Source of the DNA: Aerococcus loyolae | GTDB lineage: Bacteria; Bacillota; Bacilli; Lactobacillales; Aerococcaceae | Assembly (NCBI RefSeq): GCF_002871915.2 | Contig: NZ_CP126958.1 | Coordinates: 1,860,001 to 1,924,000 of the forward strand | Reading direction: 5' to 3' | Length of the DNA stretch: 64,000 nt | Part shown: positions 55,122-64,000 of the stretch, piece after piece | Layout: every line of letters begins with the position of its first letter | How positions within the stretch are numbered: position 1 is the first letter of the stretch | Translations under genes and position numbers: made by a program | The notes under the pieces: model-generated | Told to the model about the DNA's origin: nothing | Database searches by the model: none | Seen by the model: the letters and a program-made list of their open reading frames with translations, nothing else

Positions 55122-55910
55122 CTAAGCAGCACACCAACTATTTATTTTTTGAGTTTTAAACTTTGGTAGAAGTCTTGAACTCCTTATATTTACATAACTA
55201 TTTGCCTCTATCACTATTATGACACGAAACCCCATGGTGGGGTCGTAAGCGGTCAAACCGAGCTTGTCTTCCTTGCCCTGGATAGCAATCCGAGTCATGA
55301 GTTCAGAGACAGGCTGTGGGGTATAGAATTCGCCCGCTTTTTTCCCAGATTCAGAGGCAAATTGGCCCAGCAAGAATTCATAAGCGTCCCCTAATAAGTC
55401 CGCATTCTTAGCAAAGTTTAGCCCGGCTAATTCCTTCATCACGGCGGTAATGGTCTGGTTACGCTTCTGTGGCGTTGGCCCCAAGCGACGTGACATGAGG
55501 TCAACATCTTCGAATAAGTTCTCAAAGTCAGGATGCGACCGTTCAATATCACGGAAACCTTGGGCTAACTCCTCCAACATGAAATTATTATCATTAATCT
55601 TTTCCATGAACTTGGTAAAGGTAAAGTCGGGGTGAATGGTATAGGAGTAGGTATACCTTAGCTCATTAAGGAGATCTTCTCCGTCCTCTTCGTCATGATA
55701 AGTTTCCTCGTACAAGGCTTGCGCTTGTGTGAGGTCAACAAAGTCTTCCCCCATTAAATCACAGGTCTTCTCTAACAATTGGTCCGATAGAAACTTATAG
55801 AAAATAATTCCTAAAGTATAGTTCTTATACTCATTGGCATCCATCTTGGAACGCAGCACATTGGCCGAGTTCCATAGGGCCTGTTGAATGGTCGTTACTT
55901 GTTCAGACAT
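55122..55910 (-). pseudogene. hsdM: Type I restriction-modification methylase HsdM, truncated by ICE insertion
   Basis: 262 codons, of which the first about 227 are HsdM. The N-terminal helical domain has MDANEYKNYTLGIIFYKFLS. The SAM domain follows with AGEFYTPQPVSELMTRIAIQ and ends at LTAYDPTMG, exactly the motif I DPxxGSG. After that come 35 residues (FRVIIVIEANSYVNIRSSRL...) coded by the ICE end. Intact HsdM is about 500-530 residues. The type I system is presumably inactive while the ICE is integrated. Confidence 0.85.
55229..55240. other. ICE right junction in hsdM
   Basis: hsdM coding sequence GACCCCACCATGGGG (DPTMG) stops at about 55231 and is replaced by TTTCGTGTCATAATAG, which does not continue the methylase. 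The palindromic CCCCATGGTGGGG spans the junction. The exact crossover base is not fixed without the other end. Confidence 0.65.
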
Positions 55911-56007
55911 TACTATTCACTCCACCTTCACATAATAAAAAAGTTTTTAATTCTAATTATACTGTAAATCAGTAAAAATTTCCGGAAAGATCCTTGCTTC
56001 TCTCTAG

Positions 56008-57892
56008 AATCGAGTAGGACTCTGTCCGTTAATCGGACAGAGGACCTCTCACACCACCGTACGTACGGTTCCGTATACGGCGGTTCAATATCTTAAATAG
56101 GCAGACTCCGCCAGGAGGGTTAATGATTTTAATCCCCACTGGCGGAGTCTTTTTGTTGTCAGAGCGTTGTGCACCTCCGGTGTTTTAGATAGACGCCAAT
56201 ATTTCTTACGTGAGAAAGCAATACGTTTCGCACTATTACTATCTAATCCTAACCGCATGAGGCGTACAATCTTCGTTTGACAGCTTTTCCATCGCTTCAA
56301 AATGAGTTGCCTTAGGCGATGGTTTAACCATTGTTCTATTTCTTCAATATAAGTTTTAATATAACCTATTCCAAAATAGTTGATCCAACCTTGTGTCACT
56401 TGGTTGATCTCTTTTACAATGGTTTTAAAGGTGCCTGGTCGCTTTCGACTTGTCAGACGTTTTAACTTTGCTCTGAATTTCTTCTTTGCTTCATACGTCG
56501 GACGAAAACGACAACCCTTTCGGGTAGGCATGATAAGGCAACCCAAGAATTTTAAACGGGTTGGCGAACCCACTTGACTCTTCTCATGGTTAACTGTTAA
56601 TCGAAGATCTTTCTCGATGTAAGTAGTAATACTCTTTAATACCCGTTCGCCTGCACGTTTTGATTTAACGAAAATCGCAAAATCATCTGCATAGCGCACA
56701 AAACGATGCCCACGACGTTCTAATTCTCTATCCAGTTCATTCAAATAAACATTACATAGAAGCGGTGAGATGACACCCCCTTGGGGGGTGCCCGTATGAC
56801 TATCAATGAATTGACCAGACATATCAATAACACCTGCACTCATAAAACGTCTGAGAATACGTGATATTGCCGGATCTTTAACCATTCCTTCTAAGTAGTT
56901 AATCATCTTATCTTGATTAAAATTATCAAAACAGTTCTTGAGATCACAATCAACGACAATTTTATAGCCGGCTTCGTAATATTCGACACACTGTTTCAGT
57001 GCACTATGTGCACTCTTACCTTTACGAAAGCCATGGCTATTTGATGATAGTTGAGGATCAATGATTGGTTCAATAATTTGTCGAATGGCTTGTTGAACAA
57101 TCCGATCCCTGACAACAGGAATGCCTAATTGACGAACTCCCCCATTGGCTTTGGGAATTTCTACCCGTTTCACCGGTTGAGGTTTATATGTCGCGTTTAT
57201 TAGTTTCTGTTGTAAGGGTTTGAGGTACTTCCTTACTTCGGCTTCCGCAGATTTCGCGGAAACCCCATCAATACCAGCTGCTCCTTTGTTCTTTCGAACC
57301 GCTTGAGCCGCTCGCATGAGGTTTTCTTCTCTGACGACGAGACTCATTAGAGACCCATCATGTCTTTTCATATATTCAATAGCTGAATTACTAAGCGCAC
57401 CTACATACTTTTCAGGTTCCACCTTATGCCTTTGTAGGCTGCGTTGCTTTCGCAACTTTTCTGCTTTTCCCATAATTGAGCTACCTCCCATCTAATCAAA
57501 CATTGATATTGTTCAGTCCTTCGTTTCCTTAGGAAACTACTATGACTTCGGCTGACTTCTCACAGTAAACCTTTTTCGACCGGCTTCTTATAAGGGGACT
57601 CCTGCGCCGTCTGTGAGATCTCCCTGGGTAAGAACGACAACTTTCTACTCATGTCACTGCTTCATCTACTGTCTCAGATTCGTGCAGTATTGGACTTCAC
57701 TTTGTTTGGCAAGCTCATCCATCTTTTGACAGCCTTTCTTTATGAAGTTTCTGTACGTCAGTGCAAGTATTTGCCTCCAACTTCCTTCAGATTCCACCTC
57801 ACGGTGGACACCCTTGTCTTTAGCTAACAGTTCCTACTGCAAAGGTCTGTAGTGGACTTTCACCACCTAGTTGTCGCCCATGCCAGGCGCAC
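56008..57892 (-). mobile_element. Group II intron (class C-like) after a terminator
   Basis: The minus-strand 5' end GTGCGCCTGGCATGGGCGAC starts at 57892, and the 3' end CTACTCGATT is at about 56008, preceded by a strong domain V/VI (GTACGTACGGTGGTGTGAG, GTCCGATTAACGGAC). It is inserted 3-5 bases after the T run of the DUF262 gene's terminator, the usual class C target. 57492-57892 is the ribozyme 5' part with no gene. The 3' base is uncertain by a few positions. Confidence 0.82.
56085..57473 (-). CDS. ltrA: Group II intron reverse transcriptase/maturase (no endonuclease domain)
   Basis: 462 residues from the ATG at 57473; GGGAGGT lies upstream, within the longer frame from 57491. RT motifs are RQLGIPVVRDRIVQQAIRQI, HTGTPQGGVISPLLCNVYLN and RYADDFAIFVKSKRAG. 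The maturase domain follows (WINYFGIGYIKTYI), and the protein ends without HNH, as in class C introns. It looks intact. Its sequence is unlike the maff2 intron, so it is a separate arrival. Confidence 0.92.
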   Translation of the reverse strand: MGKAEKLRKQRSLQRHKVEPEKYVGALSNSAIEYMKRHDGSLMSLVVREENLMRAAQAVRKNKGAAGIDGVSAKSAEAEVRKYLKPLQQKLINATYKPQPVKRVEIPKANGGVRQLGIPVVRDRIVQQAIRQIIEPIIDPQLSSNSHGFRKGKSAHSALKQCVEYYEAGYKIVVDCDLKNCFDNFNQDKMINYLEGMVKDPAISRILRRFMSAGVIDMSGQFIDSHTGTPQGGVISPLLCNVYLNELDRELERRGHRFVRYADDFAIFVKSKRAGERVLKSITTYIEKDLRLTVNHEKSQVGSPTRLKFLGCLIMPTRKGCRFRPTYEAKKKFRAKLKRLTSRKRPGTFKTIVKEINQVTQGWINYFGIGYIKTYIEEIEQWLNHRLRQLILKRWKSCQTKIVRLMRLGLDSNSAKRIAFSRKKYWRLSKTPEVHNALTTKRLRQWGLKSLTLLAESAYLRY

Positions 57893-57895
57893 CAC

Positions 57896-57927
57896 TAAAA
57901 AAGGCTTTGACTATCGTCTCAGCCTTT
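57896..57927 (-). terminator. Terminator of the DUF262 gene
   Basis: AAAGGCT / AGCCTTT arms with a T run on the minus strand, 14 bases past the stop codon. The intron insertion site lies just beyond. Confidence 0.75.
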
Positions 57928-57940
57928 ATTTCTTTCTCTA

Positions 57941-60046
57941 TTATCTCTTATTCTTAGGCGGACGCACGTCTACCTGAAGTTCACTATAATCAATACCATA
58001 CATATCAAAGAGATGTCGGATAATATTCATCTTATTCCAATTACTAATACCTGTATCGATATAAATATCTTTCGTCACCAGACTAAGATTCCCATAATGA
58101 TTTATCGACAAGCGAGTTTGCCAGCCACGCGATCTTTGTTCTTCTGCCACTTGATAAATAATATCATAATCCAAATAAGCAAGTTCTTGTAAGACCTCAA
58201 TCAGTAAGGTTTTCCAATTCTTTACTGGACGATATTCTTGGTCTCTAAAAATATATCCTTTAATTTGGTAGCTGTTATAGTCTTTTATCCCATCATAGGA
58301 TTCCAAGCCGTCCTGATTCTCGGTTTTAATTACATAATTGACTGGTGGATAAGGCCACACTTCTAAGGCTTTATCCGCTAAGAGACGCGTTCTTTCCTTG
58401 ATGGTCTCCTCATTCCAATGATCAACTTCTCTTGGTAGGGCATTGAGGTAAACGAAGTGACTCTCATCAAAGCCTTTTTCCATCGTCTTCTTCGTTTGAA
58501 AGGACTTATTACTATATTTAGAATTGTAACCCGTTATGGTTAAATTACCTAGACGATTGAGGTAGCTTTCATGAATTTCTTCATAATTTGGGCCTAGCTC
58601 ATTGATCCAAGTCTTACTTAACTTCTGTGGCATAATATGCTCGATGGAGTAATTGCCTTCTTCGATACCTTGATAGATATTCAAGATTTCATGATGATTA
58701 TAATTCTCCAAACGCTCAAAGAGATAAGTACGATAATTCGGGCGAATATTATAGAAATCTCTCGAACGTAATTCAGCCAATACCTCTTCATTTTTAGGAA
58801 AGGCCAGGTTATTCGACTTATTCACCAGTATCGCAGCAAGAAGGTCTACTTTCTCGACAATCTCTCCTTCTTTTTGAGCTTTATCATATAGCCGTTGAAA
58901 ATCACGGTATAAAGAAGAATAGAATTTATTAAACAGACTTGTTGAGGATTTAACGATAATGTGGCGGGCAGTAAAGGATTCGATCAGTTCTAGCATAGCA
59001 ATCGCCTCATCCTCTAACAAATCCCCTTTATTAAAGGCCAATATCAAGGACATCAGAAAAGGTCGCATCACTGTGAGGTCGATTTGATTGAGGCGGAAGA
59101 GAATATCATCAATGGCTTGATTGCCTGTATTCGCCCCAATCACTTCCTGGAAGGCGTAGGAATAATCATTGATCTCTTTAAAGAAGACTTCCTTATCTGT
59201 GTAATTATTCTCATAATACTTTTTAAAGTCTTCATATAAGCGCGACTTCACCGGATATTTCCCCCGTTGAACGGCCATATAGTACCAGAAAAACAGACTC
59301 AAATCATACTGTGTCCGTTTTTCAATGGGATGCCAATACGTGTTAAAATATCGATTTTGGTCTTCTTGGCTTTCATTCATTAAGAGAAAGTTCCGTATCT
59401 TATCCGCTTCAGTCAAGTCTACTCCAGTAGAATTAAGACTCTCAAAAATTAACTGAGCATCATCATCTGGTGAACTCAGATTAACCCCCATCACTTCCAA
59501 TCTAGAAATGACCTGGATCAAGTCAACTACTGAAAGAGACGTTTGATCGACTTGTTGGTAAAAATAATTATAATTGTCCAATACATTAGTATTTCCAATG
59601 TCAACTGCCCGATCCGCGTGTTTAGGATCCGTCAATAATAGTTTAAAAATTTTATCGCCTTCGATATTCAAGCGTAACTTGTATTTGTCGGCTTCATTGG
59701 ATAAGCGGTTAACCAAGTATTCATCGCGAATATTCTCACTGGTGAATGAGCCTTCGCTAATATTATTATCTTCCATCCAGTTACACAAAGCTAAAAACAA
59801 CAAGGAGACTGTTGTAATCCGCTGTTGGCCATCAATAACAATGGTCTCATCAATCAGAGTCCCAGGTTTGACGACGATTGAACCAAAGAAATGTGTCCGC
59901 CGTTTTTCCTCATGGATAGCCATTAAATCTGAAAACAAACGCTTACAGTTATCCAGTTTCCAATCATAATTACGTTGGTAGACAGGAATAATAATCTTGG
60001 CTGATCTTTTCAAGAAGTTAGCTAAATTTTGAATACTGCCGTCCAT
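57941..60046 (-). CDS. DUF262/DUF1524 (GmrSD-like) restriction protein
   Basis: 701 residues. The DUF262 N-terminus has PVYQRNYDWK and DGQQRITTVSLLFLALCNWM (near 72). The DUF1524 HNH-like nuclease has YSIEHIMPQKLSK near 469 and YLNRLGNLTITGYNSKYSNK. An extra C-terminal domain of about 130 residues follows. GmrSD proteins are type IV enzymes cutting modified DNA. It lies next to hsdM, so this is a small defence locus; the two are separated by the class C intron. Confidence 0.85.
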   Translation of the reverse strand: MDGSIQNLANFLKRSAKIIIPVYQRNYDWKLDNCKRLFSDLMAIHEEKRRTHFFGSIVVKPGTLIDETIVIDGQQRITTVSLLFLALCNWMEDNNISEGSFTSENIRDEYLVNRLSNEADKYKLRLNIEGDKIFKLLLTDPKHADRAVDIGNTNVLDNYNYFYQQVDQTSLSVVDLIQVISRLEVMGVNLSSPDDDAQLIFESLNSTGVDLTEADKIRNFLLMNESQEDQNRYFNTYWHPIEKRTQYDLSLFFWYYMAVQRGKYPVKSRLYEDFKKYYENNYTDKEVFFKEINDYSYAFQEVIGANTGNQAIDDILFRLNQIDLTVMRPFLMSLILAFNKGDLLEDEAIAMLELIESFTARHIIVKSSTSLFNKFYSSLYRDFQRLYDKAQKEGEIVEKVDLLAAILVNKSNNLAFPKNEEVLAELRSRDFYNIRPNYRTYLFERLENYNHHEILNIYQGIEEGNYSIEHIMPQKLSKTWINELGPNYEEIHESYLNRLGNLTITGYNSKYSNKSFQTKKTMEKGFDESHFVYLNALPREVDHWNEETIKERTRLLADKALEVWPYPPVNYVIKTENQDGLESYDGIKDYNSYQIKGYIFRDQEYRPVKNWKTLLIEVLQELAYLDYDIIYQVAEEQRSRGWQTRLSINHYGNLSLVTKDIYIDTGISNWNKMNIIRHLFDMYGIDYSELQVDVRPPKNKR

Positions 60047-60310
60047 AAATACACCTAATTCCTTAAAGTCTTTTTTTCTTTTAAGTATAACAAAGATTAA
60101 ACGTATTTATGTAATTCCACGAGTCATATTCTCATTTTGCTTTAACTTTCTAAAAACCCTATTTTCTTTTTACGAATTTCATGATGTACAAAATCATTTT
60201 TTACTATTTCCTCTTATGCTGCCTTCCATTCGATAAAGGAAAGTCACTATGATGCCCTCACCATGCTCTGCACTTCTCCAATGATTCAAATGCCTTCCCC
60301 TCACTCCATA

Positions 60311-60505
60311 TTATTCGATCTTCAGTCCTTTAGCATAGGCTTCTTTCGCCTCAGCGAGGGTCATTTTATTCGGACCGCCATCAATGTTCGTTTCTCCCGT
60401 GTTCTGCCAGTGGCAATGACTGCAAATATCATAGGTTTCGACTAATTCTTGGCAAACTGGGCAATGAATATATTCCCAGCCGTCGATGATGATCATATTT
60501 TTCAT
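60311..60505 (-). CDS. CPCC-type cysteine-rich protein
   Basis: 64 residues: IHCPVCQELVETYDICSHC, then HWQNTGETNIDGGPNKMTLA and EAKEAYAKG. This is the CPCC zinc-ribbon-like family (here CPVC) with its typical NGGPN-type motif. Function is unknown. GAGG precedes the ATG. Confidence 0.8.
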   Translation of the reverse strand: MKNMIIIDGWEYIHCPVCQELVETYDICSHCHWQNTGETNIDGGPNKMTLAEAKEAYAKGLKIE

Positions 60506-60900
60506 GGTGATTCAGCCTCATTTTATAAATATTTGCCCCTGTGCCGATAATGATGTGAACTCCAAAAATTGGCATCTTATTTAAACAGCCATTCTTTCTT
60601 TTAGCTTTTAATTGATGCGAATAATCTGACTGAAATATAGTTTTTGTGGTCAAAGCGCTACTCGTGTTGAAGTTCAACAGTTATCTCAACTGAACAGCGA
60701 TTGACTTTATTATATATAAAGTTTAATCAATATTCTAAATGATCAGTTATGAGAATAGCCGATCATATTCAACAGACCCAATCTTCTTTTCTTGCTAAAT
60801 CAAAACTAGCTATCACAAGCTAAACAAGGCTGACTAACTTTACTAGGCACCCTCAAATTTCACATTATCTATATAAAAAAACAAAATAGCCACAATCCCC

Positions 60901-60929
60901 TTGACAAAGCCTTCCCCGCAGGCTTTAAT
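60901..60929 (+). promoter_or_regulatory. Promoter of the lipoprotein gene with embedded palindrome
   Basis: TTGACA (60901-60906), a 17-base spacer and TTTAAT (60924-60929). The spacer contains AAGCCT-N7-AGGCTT (60907-60925), a likely operator. The rest of the gap 60506-60900 shows no gene. Confidence 0.6.
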
Positions 60930-60999
60930 TAAAGAAAGGGCTTACATCAACTAAGCTTGTCTCATCCCAACAAATAGCCAGTCAATGGAGGAAATATCA

Positions 61000-61653
61000 A
61001 TGAAGAAAAAATACAGCCGCCTGCCCCTAGCCCTGCTACTGACCTTGACTTTACTAGGTTGCCAGAACAATACTGACCCATCCACAGCGACTTCCCCAAG
61101 TCAAGAATCAGTCAGTTCTGAAAGCAGCTCCTCACAAGAAGAAAGTAAAGAAAAAGAATCCAGCCAAGAAAAAACCAGTCAAGAAGCAGCGACAAGCAAA
61201 GAAGAAAGCCAAAGCGAGAATCAAGCAGAAGTCAGCCAGGTAAAACCAGCAGACAGCCCAGCTACTCCTGAAACAAGCACCGATCCTGTCCCTGCTTCCA
61301 ATCATCCGGCCCTTGATATTGACCAAATCCAACAAGGCGACCTTTCCACTCTGGTAGGCACCTGGCGCAATGGCCGGGGACAAGAGTTTGTCTTTTATGA
61401 AGACGGTCGCGTTGATCCTGATAGCTATCTTAATCTAAGTAATTTCAGAAGAGATAATGGATTTTTATGGGCAGATCTAAGATCCAATGGTGTTGGTGGA
61501 GCCGCCTTATATATTGTTCCTGCAGGCTCAGAAGTTGTCACTCCAATCCCTTCCTTTGTCGATGCCTCCGACAAAAGTCGTGACCGTCTGCTTGGTGGAC
61601 ATACCTATGAAGCTATCGAATACCCAGAAGAATTCTTTTACCGGGTCAACTAA
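61000..61653 (+). CDS. Lipoprotein with DUF6287-like domain
   Basis: 217 residues from the ATG at 61000, with GGAGG nine bases upstream. The signal peptide ends in lipobox LTLLGC (Cys21). A long Ser/Glu/Gln-rich linker (about 25-105) follows, then a small C-terminal domain (LDIDQIQQGDLSTLVGTWRN, QEFVFYEDGRV) resembling DUF6287. It is surface-anchored; the role is unknown. It is the only rightward gene in this end of the window. Confidence 0.8.
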   Translation: MKKKYSRLPLALLLTLTLLGCQNNTDPSTATSPSQESVSSESSSSQEESKEKESSQEKTSQEAATSKEESQSENQAEVSQVKPADSPATPETSTDPVPASNHPALDIDQIQQGDLSTLVGTWRNGRGQEFVFYEDGRVDPDSYLNLSNFRRDNGFLWADLRSNGVGGAALYIVPAGSEVVTPIPSFVDASDKSRDRLLGGHTYEAIEYPEEFFYRVN

Positions 61654-61688
61654 AAATTCCTAATCCACTCAAGATTTCTACCCACTAA

Positions 61689-61736
61689 AAAAGACACAGC
61701 AATTCTTTCAAGTAATAAGGGTCTGCTGTGTCTTTT
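61689..61736. terminator. Bidirectional terminator
   Basis: 13-bp perfect arms AAAAGACACAGCA / TGCTGTGTCTTTT between convergent genes. It has T/A runs on both sides. Confidence 0.8.
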
Positions 61737-61774
61737 ATTGTTTAATTGTTCAATCTTCAACCGGCAACTCGCTA

Positions 61775-62809
61775 CTAAGCCTTAGTCCTTAGATTAAAGA
61801 CGCGGTCGGTTTCTTCTTTCACTTGCTTAATATAGTCAATAAGCTCGGGATCAAAGAAACTATTGGTCCCACAAGAGGGGCTGAGTAATAATCTTTGCCC
61901 CTGGGTCGCCTTATAGATTTGATAGGTTTGGTCACGGATCACATTCCGGTTAAAGGCGTTAAAGCTAAAGCGGTCAACACCACAATTAAGGACGAAATCG
62001 GTATACTGGAAGACTTCCTCTACGGTAGGTAGGGCTTCAAAGGCATGCCAATTAAAGACCTGAATGGGATAATCCTTAACCAGGTCGAAGATAATATTGG
62101 TGCCATGGGCGTGGAAGCTGTTAAACCAGCCGGCCTTAGCCGCTTCTAATATCTTTAAGTCATAGGGCTTGCCAAATTCTAAATATTCTTCAGCGGTCAC
62201 CCGGTCATAGCTAATAAACTGAGAAGCCAGGTAGATCCCAGAAGCTCCCAAGTCTAAGGCTGCTTGGACATATTGAATTTGTACATTGGTTAGGTTTTCT
62301 AAGGTTTTATGAATGAGTTCGTCTTCCCCACTACGGATAAATTTGACCGCCTGACCCTGAGTCAGCTTGTCGAGAATGGTGAGTGGACTGAAGGAAGTCA
62401 CTGTGACTGGCACTTGGTCCCCAATACGATCGAGTAAGTAAGTCAGCGATTTTAACTCGCGCTGATAACTCGCCGTATTGATATCGAGGTCACTAGGCAA
62501 CTTTTTTAAATCCAATGGCTCTTGGTAAGGGGTTTTGACCACCTTGGATACCCCGCCCTTAAAGACGGGGGAGTGGTCGACTTCATCCACATAGTCTTCC
62601 ACCGTGAACATCCCGTTACTGCTGAGCCCAACATAATCCAAGTCATATTGCTGCACTTTCTCTTCGAGCGCTTGCGCAAATGCTGCCGGGTCATGGTCGA
62701 CTTGGGGCAGGTGGGATTTAAAGGAAAAAGGGACATAGTCGGTGGTTTCTTTATTAATAATTCGTTTGATTCGTTCTATTTTACTCATTTTTGTTTTCTC
62801 CATTATCAT
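61775..62809 (-). CDS. Uroporphyrinogen decarboxylase (URO-D) family protein
   Basis: 344 residues. ERIKRIINKETTDYVPFSFK at the start and NSFHAHGTNIIFDLVKDYPI with LLSPSCGTNSFFDPELIDYI later match the URO-D/methyltransferase superfamily. It is probably not heme synthesis, since it stands right after metNI. A corrinoid or methyl-transfer role in methionine metabolism fits better, but is an inference. The start at 62809 is uncertain; the ATG at 62788 has GGAG upstream. Confidence 0.75.
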   Translation of the reverse strand: MIMEKTKMSKIERIKRIINKETTDYVPFSFKSHLPQVDHDPAAFAQALEEKVQQYDLDYVGLSSNGMFTVEDYVDEVDHSPVFKGGVSKVVKTPYQEPLDLKKLPSDLDINTASYQRELKSLTYLLDRIGDQVPVTVTSFSPLTILDKLTQGQAVKFIRSGEDELIHKTLENLTNVQIQYVQAALDLGASGIYLASQFISYDRVTAEEYLEFGKPYDLKILEAAKAGWFNSFHAHGTNIIFDLVKDYPIQVFNWHAFEALPTVEEVFQYTDFVLNCGVDRFSFNAFNRNVIRDQTYQIYKATQGQRLLLSPSCGTNSFFDPELIDYIKQVKEETDRVFNLRTKA

Positions 62810-62827
62810 ATGATTTGACAGTGTCTA

Positions 62828-63487
62828 CTATCTTAAGGACTGTTTGTAGAGGTAATTGCCGACAAATTGGGCACAGTGAACAATCAGGATAATCACAAGG
62901 ACTGTCCCGTACATAATTACCGAGTCAAAGCTATTGTAGCCGTAGTTAATCGCCACGGAACCTAAGCCTCCAGCCCCCACGGTTCCGGCAGCTGAAGTGG
63001 TTCCGATAATGCCAATAATTGCCACGGTGAGGTTGACAATCACTAGGGGAGCGGCTTCCACTAAGACGACTTCCTTCATGATTTGGTAGTCGCTGGCCCC
63101 AAAGGAACGGATGGCCTCAATCAGGGGCCGACCCACCTCACGGAAGGAATTCTCTAATAGGCGAGCCACTGTGGCGGTGCCACTAATGGTTAAGGGGACT
63201 AGGGCAGCAGTGCGTCCAATCACACCGCCCACAATACCTCGGGTTAAGGGGATCACGGCCACGACCAAGATAATGAAGGGGAAGGAGCGCACGATATTGA
63301 TGAAGACATCCAAAACGCTATAAATGAGTGCATTGGGCCTTAAGCCTTCCTTATCGGTATAATACAAGGCCACCGCGATAACAAAACCTAGAGCGGTCGA
63401 TAAAATCATGGTGAAAAACACCATATAAGCCGTGTCAAAAACCGATGGCCCCAAAACGGCTGATAATTTTAATAAACTTTGTTCCAT
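62828..63487 (-). CDS. metI: Methionine ABC transporter permease MetI
   Basis: 219 residues from the ATG at 63487 (GGAGG upstream; an ATG at 63502 is possible). It has five membrane helices and the EAA-loop region LENSFREVGRPLIEAIRSFG then ASDYQIMKEVVLVEA. The sequence INIVRSFPFIILVVAVIPLT is typical of MetI. It pairs with MetN, whose 3' end abuts it, to import methionine. Confidence 0.88.
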   Translation of the reverse strand: MEQSLLKLSAVLGPSVFDTAYMVFFTMILSTALGFVIAVALYYTDKEGLRPNALIYSVLDVFINIVRSFPFIILVVAVIPLTRGIVGGVIGRTAALVPLTISGTATVARLLENSFREVGRPLIEAIRSFGASDYQIMKEVVLVEAAPLVIVNLTVAIIGIIGTTSAAGTVGAGGLGSVAINYGYNSFDSVIMYGTVLVIILIVHCAQFVGNYLYKQSLR

Positions 63488-63489
63488 TC

Positions 63490-64000
63490 TTATACCCTCC
63501 ATTCAATCTGCTTGTCCTTCAAATACGTTTCTAACAAGGATTGGTGCTGTGAAGCGATTTGAATTTTAAAATAAGCGGTCGTCCGGTCATTAATCGCTTC
63601 ATAATGGGCGTCTTCAATACTGTAAGGGATCTGTAAGTCGGAGAATATTCGTGATAAGAGATCTTTTTGCTGGTCAACATCACGGAGAACCAACTTAAAT
63701 TCAAAGCGATCCGCTTCAACGGCTGGCTCAGCCTCCGTTTCCAGTCCCATTAAACGCCGTAAAGCGGGAGGTTGGTCAAGGAACAAGTCCACCGTATTCC
63801 CGGCAGCCACAATCTTTCCATTTTCAAGAATGGCTATTTTATTGCATATCTTTTTCACCACGTCGATTTCATGGGTGACCACAATAATGGTTAACTTCAA
63901 CTTCTGGTTAATCTCCTGTAAGAGGTCGATGATCGAGCGGGTAATTGAGGGATCGAGAGCAGAAGTCGCTTCGTCAGAGAGAAGAATTTTAGGGTTCAAA
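63490..64000 (-). CDS. metN: Methionine ABC transporter ATPase MetN, 5' end beyond window
   Basis: The C-terminal about 170 residues: Walker B ILLSDEATSALDPS, the H-loop IIVVTHEIDVVKKIC, then a NIL regulatory domain (about the last 80 residues). The frame runs off the window end, so Walker A is not seen. It binds ATP for methionine uptake. Confidence 0.88.
   Translation of the reverse strand, partial: LNPKILLSDEATSALDPSITRSIIDLLQEINQKLKLTIIVVTHEIDVVKKICNKIAILENGKIVAAGNTVDLFLDQPPALRRLMGLETEAEPAVEADRFEFKLVLRDVDQQKDLLSRIFSDLQIPYSIEDAHYEAINDRTTAYFKIQIASQHQSLLETYLKDKQIEWRV

Larger units (their letters stand above)
12341..55229 (-). mobile_element. Integrative conjugative element backbone (Tn1549/Tn5252-like), inserted in hsdM
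   Basis: A leftward block of conjugation genes (repA, dnaC-like, DUF3801, VirD4, Maff2, TrbL, PrgI, VirB4, C40 peptidase, DUF4315, DUF4366, topB, Dcm, SNF2-methylase), in the order I recall from Tn1549-type and related streptococcal ICEs. The right end cuts hsdM at about 55229. The left coordinate given here is the end of the recognisable backbone, not a mapped ICE end. No integrase for this ICE is seen in the window, so the true left end and the rest of hsdM may lie beyond position 1. Confidence 0.8.

Noticed and set aside
60429..60677. 82-codon minus-strand frame overlapping the CPCC gene
   Set aside because: It overlaps a recognisable family in another frame and shows no domain or clear ribosome-binding site.
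1..64000. CRISPR arrays and tRNA or rRNA genes
   Set aside because: No regularly spaced repeat array and no recognisable tRNA or rRNA sequence was seen on reading either strand. A covariance search was not possible.

Overview
The window looks like a Gram-positive, low-GC (Firmicutes) chromosome that has taken up a large composite mobile element. Chromosomal DNA is visible only at the right end, about 55.2-64 kb. It carries a broken type I methylase gene (hsdM), a DUF262/DUF1524 restriction-type gene, a CPCC protein, a lipoprotein, a URO-D family enzyme and metNI. A Lactobacillales host, possibly Aerococcus-like, is a guess from gene content only. The element's AT-rich genes resemble those circulating among anaerobic cocci, clostridia and streptococci.

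About 12.3-55.2 kb is an integrative conjugative element (ICE) backbone of the Tn1549/Tn5252-like kind, read leftward. In transcription order it encodes a replication initiator, a DnaC-like loader, a DUF3801/PcfB protein, an antirepressor-like protein, the VirD4/TraG coupling protein, an OB-fold protein, Maff2, TrbL/VirB6, PrgI, VirB4, a C40 peptidase, DUF4315, an LRR/coiled-coil surface protein, DUF4366, topoisomerase III, a cytosine methylase, a 2547-residue methylase-helicase and an SSB-like protein. The right junction cuts hsdM at its DPxxG motif. The left end is not identified.

The backbone has itself been invaded repeatedly. (i) An 8.25 kb integrative mobilizable element (IME) splits traG at the codons for DPKG. 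It carries a large serine recombinase, a MOBQ relaxase, an oriT with an IncQ-type nic motif, TnpW, DUF3847, and cargo: a bile-salt-hydrolase-family enzyme, cardiolipin synthase, a methyltransferase and an NTF2-like protein. (ii) The traG 3' end is present in three partial copies, with small cargo genes lodged between them. (iii) A group II intron with an HNH maturase interrupts maff2 and can be removed precisely on paper. (iv) An AbiE abortive-infection toxin-antitoxin operon sits between topB and the DUF4366 gene. A second, class-C-like group II intron sits in the chromosome just after the terminator of the DUF262 gene.

The left 12 kb is a resistance region. It has a TetR-controlled heterodimeric ABC exporter, MobC plus a MOBP relaxase, a dead serine-recombinase fragment, a truncated APH(9)-like phosphotransferase, erm(TR) (an erm(A) subclass) with both leader peptides and its attenuator, a second TetR-controlled ABC exporter, and an IS21 istB fossil. 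From memory this gene set resembles the erm(TR) elements of streptococci (the IMESp2907/ICESp1108 type). That was not checked by alignment.

Taken together, the ICE supplies the type IV secretion machinery. The IME, and perhaps the erm(TR) segment, bring their own relaxases and probably borrow that machinery. Several control circuits can be read directly from sequence: paired TetR operators on the two exporter loci, a macrolide-sensing leader at erm, and an AbiE palindrome over its promoter.
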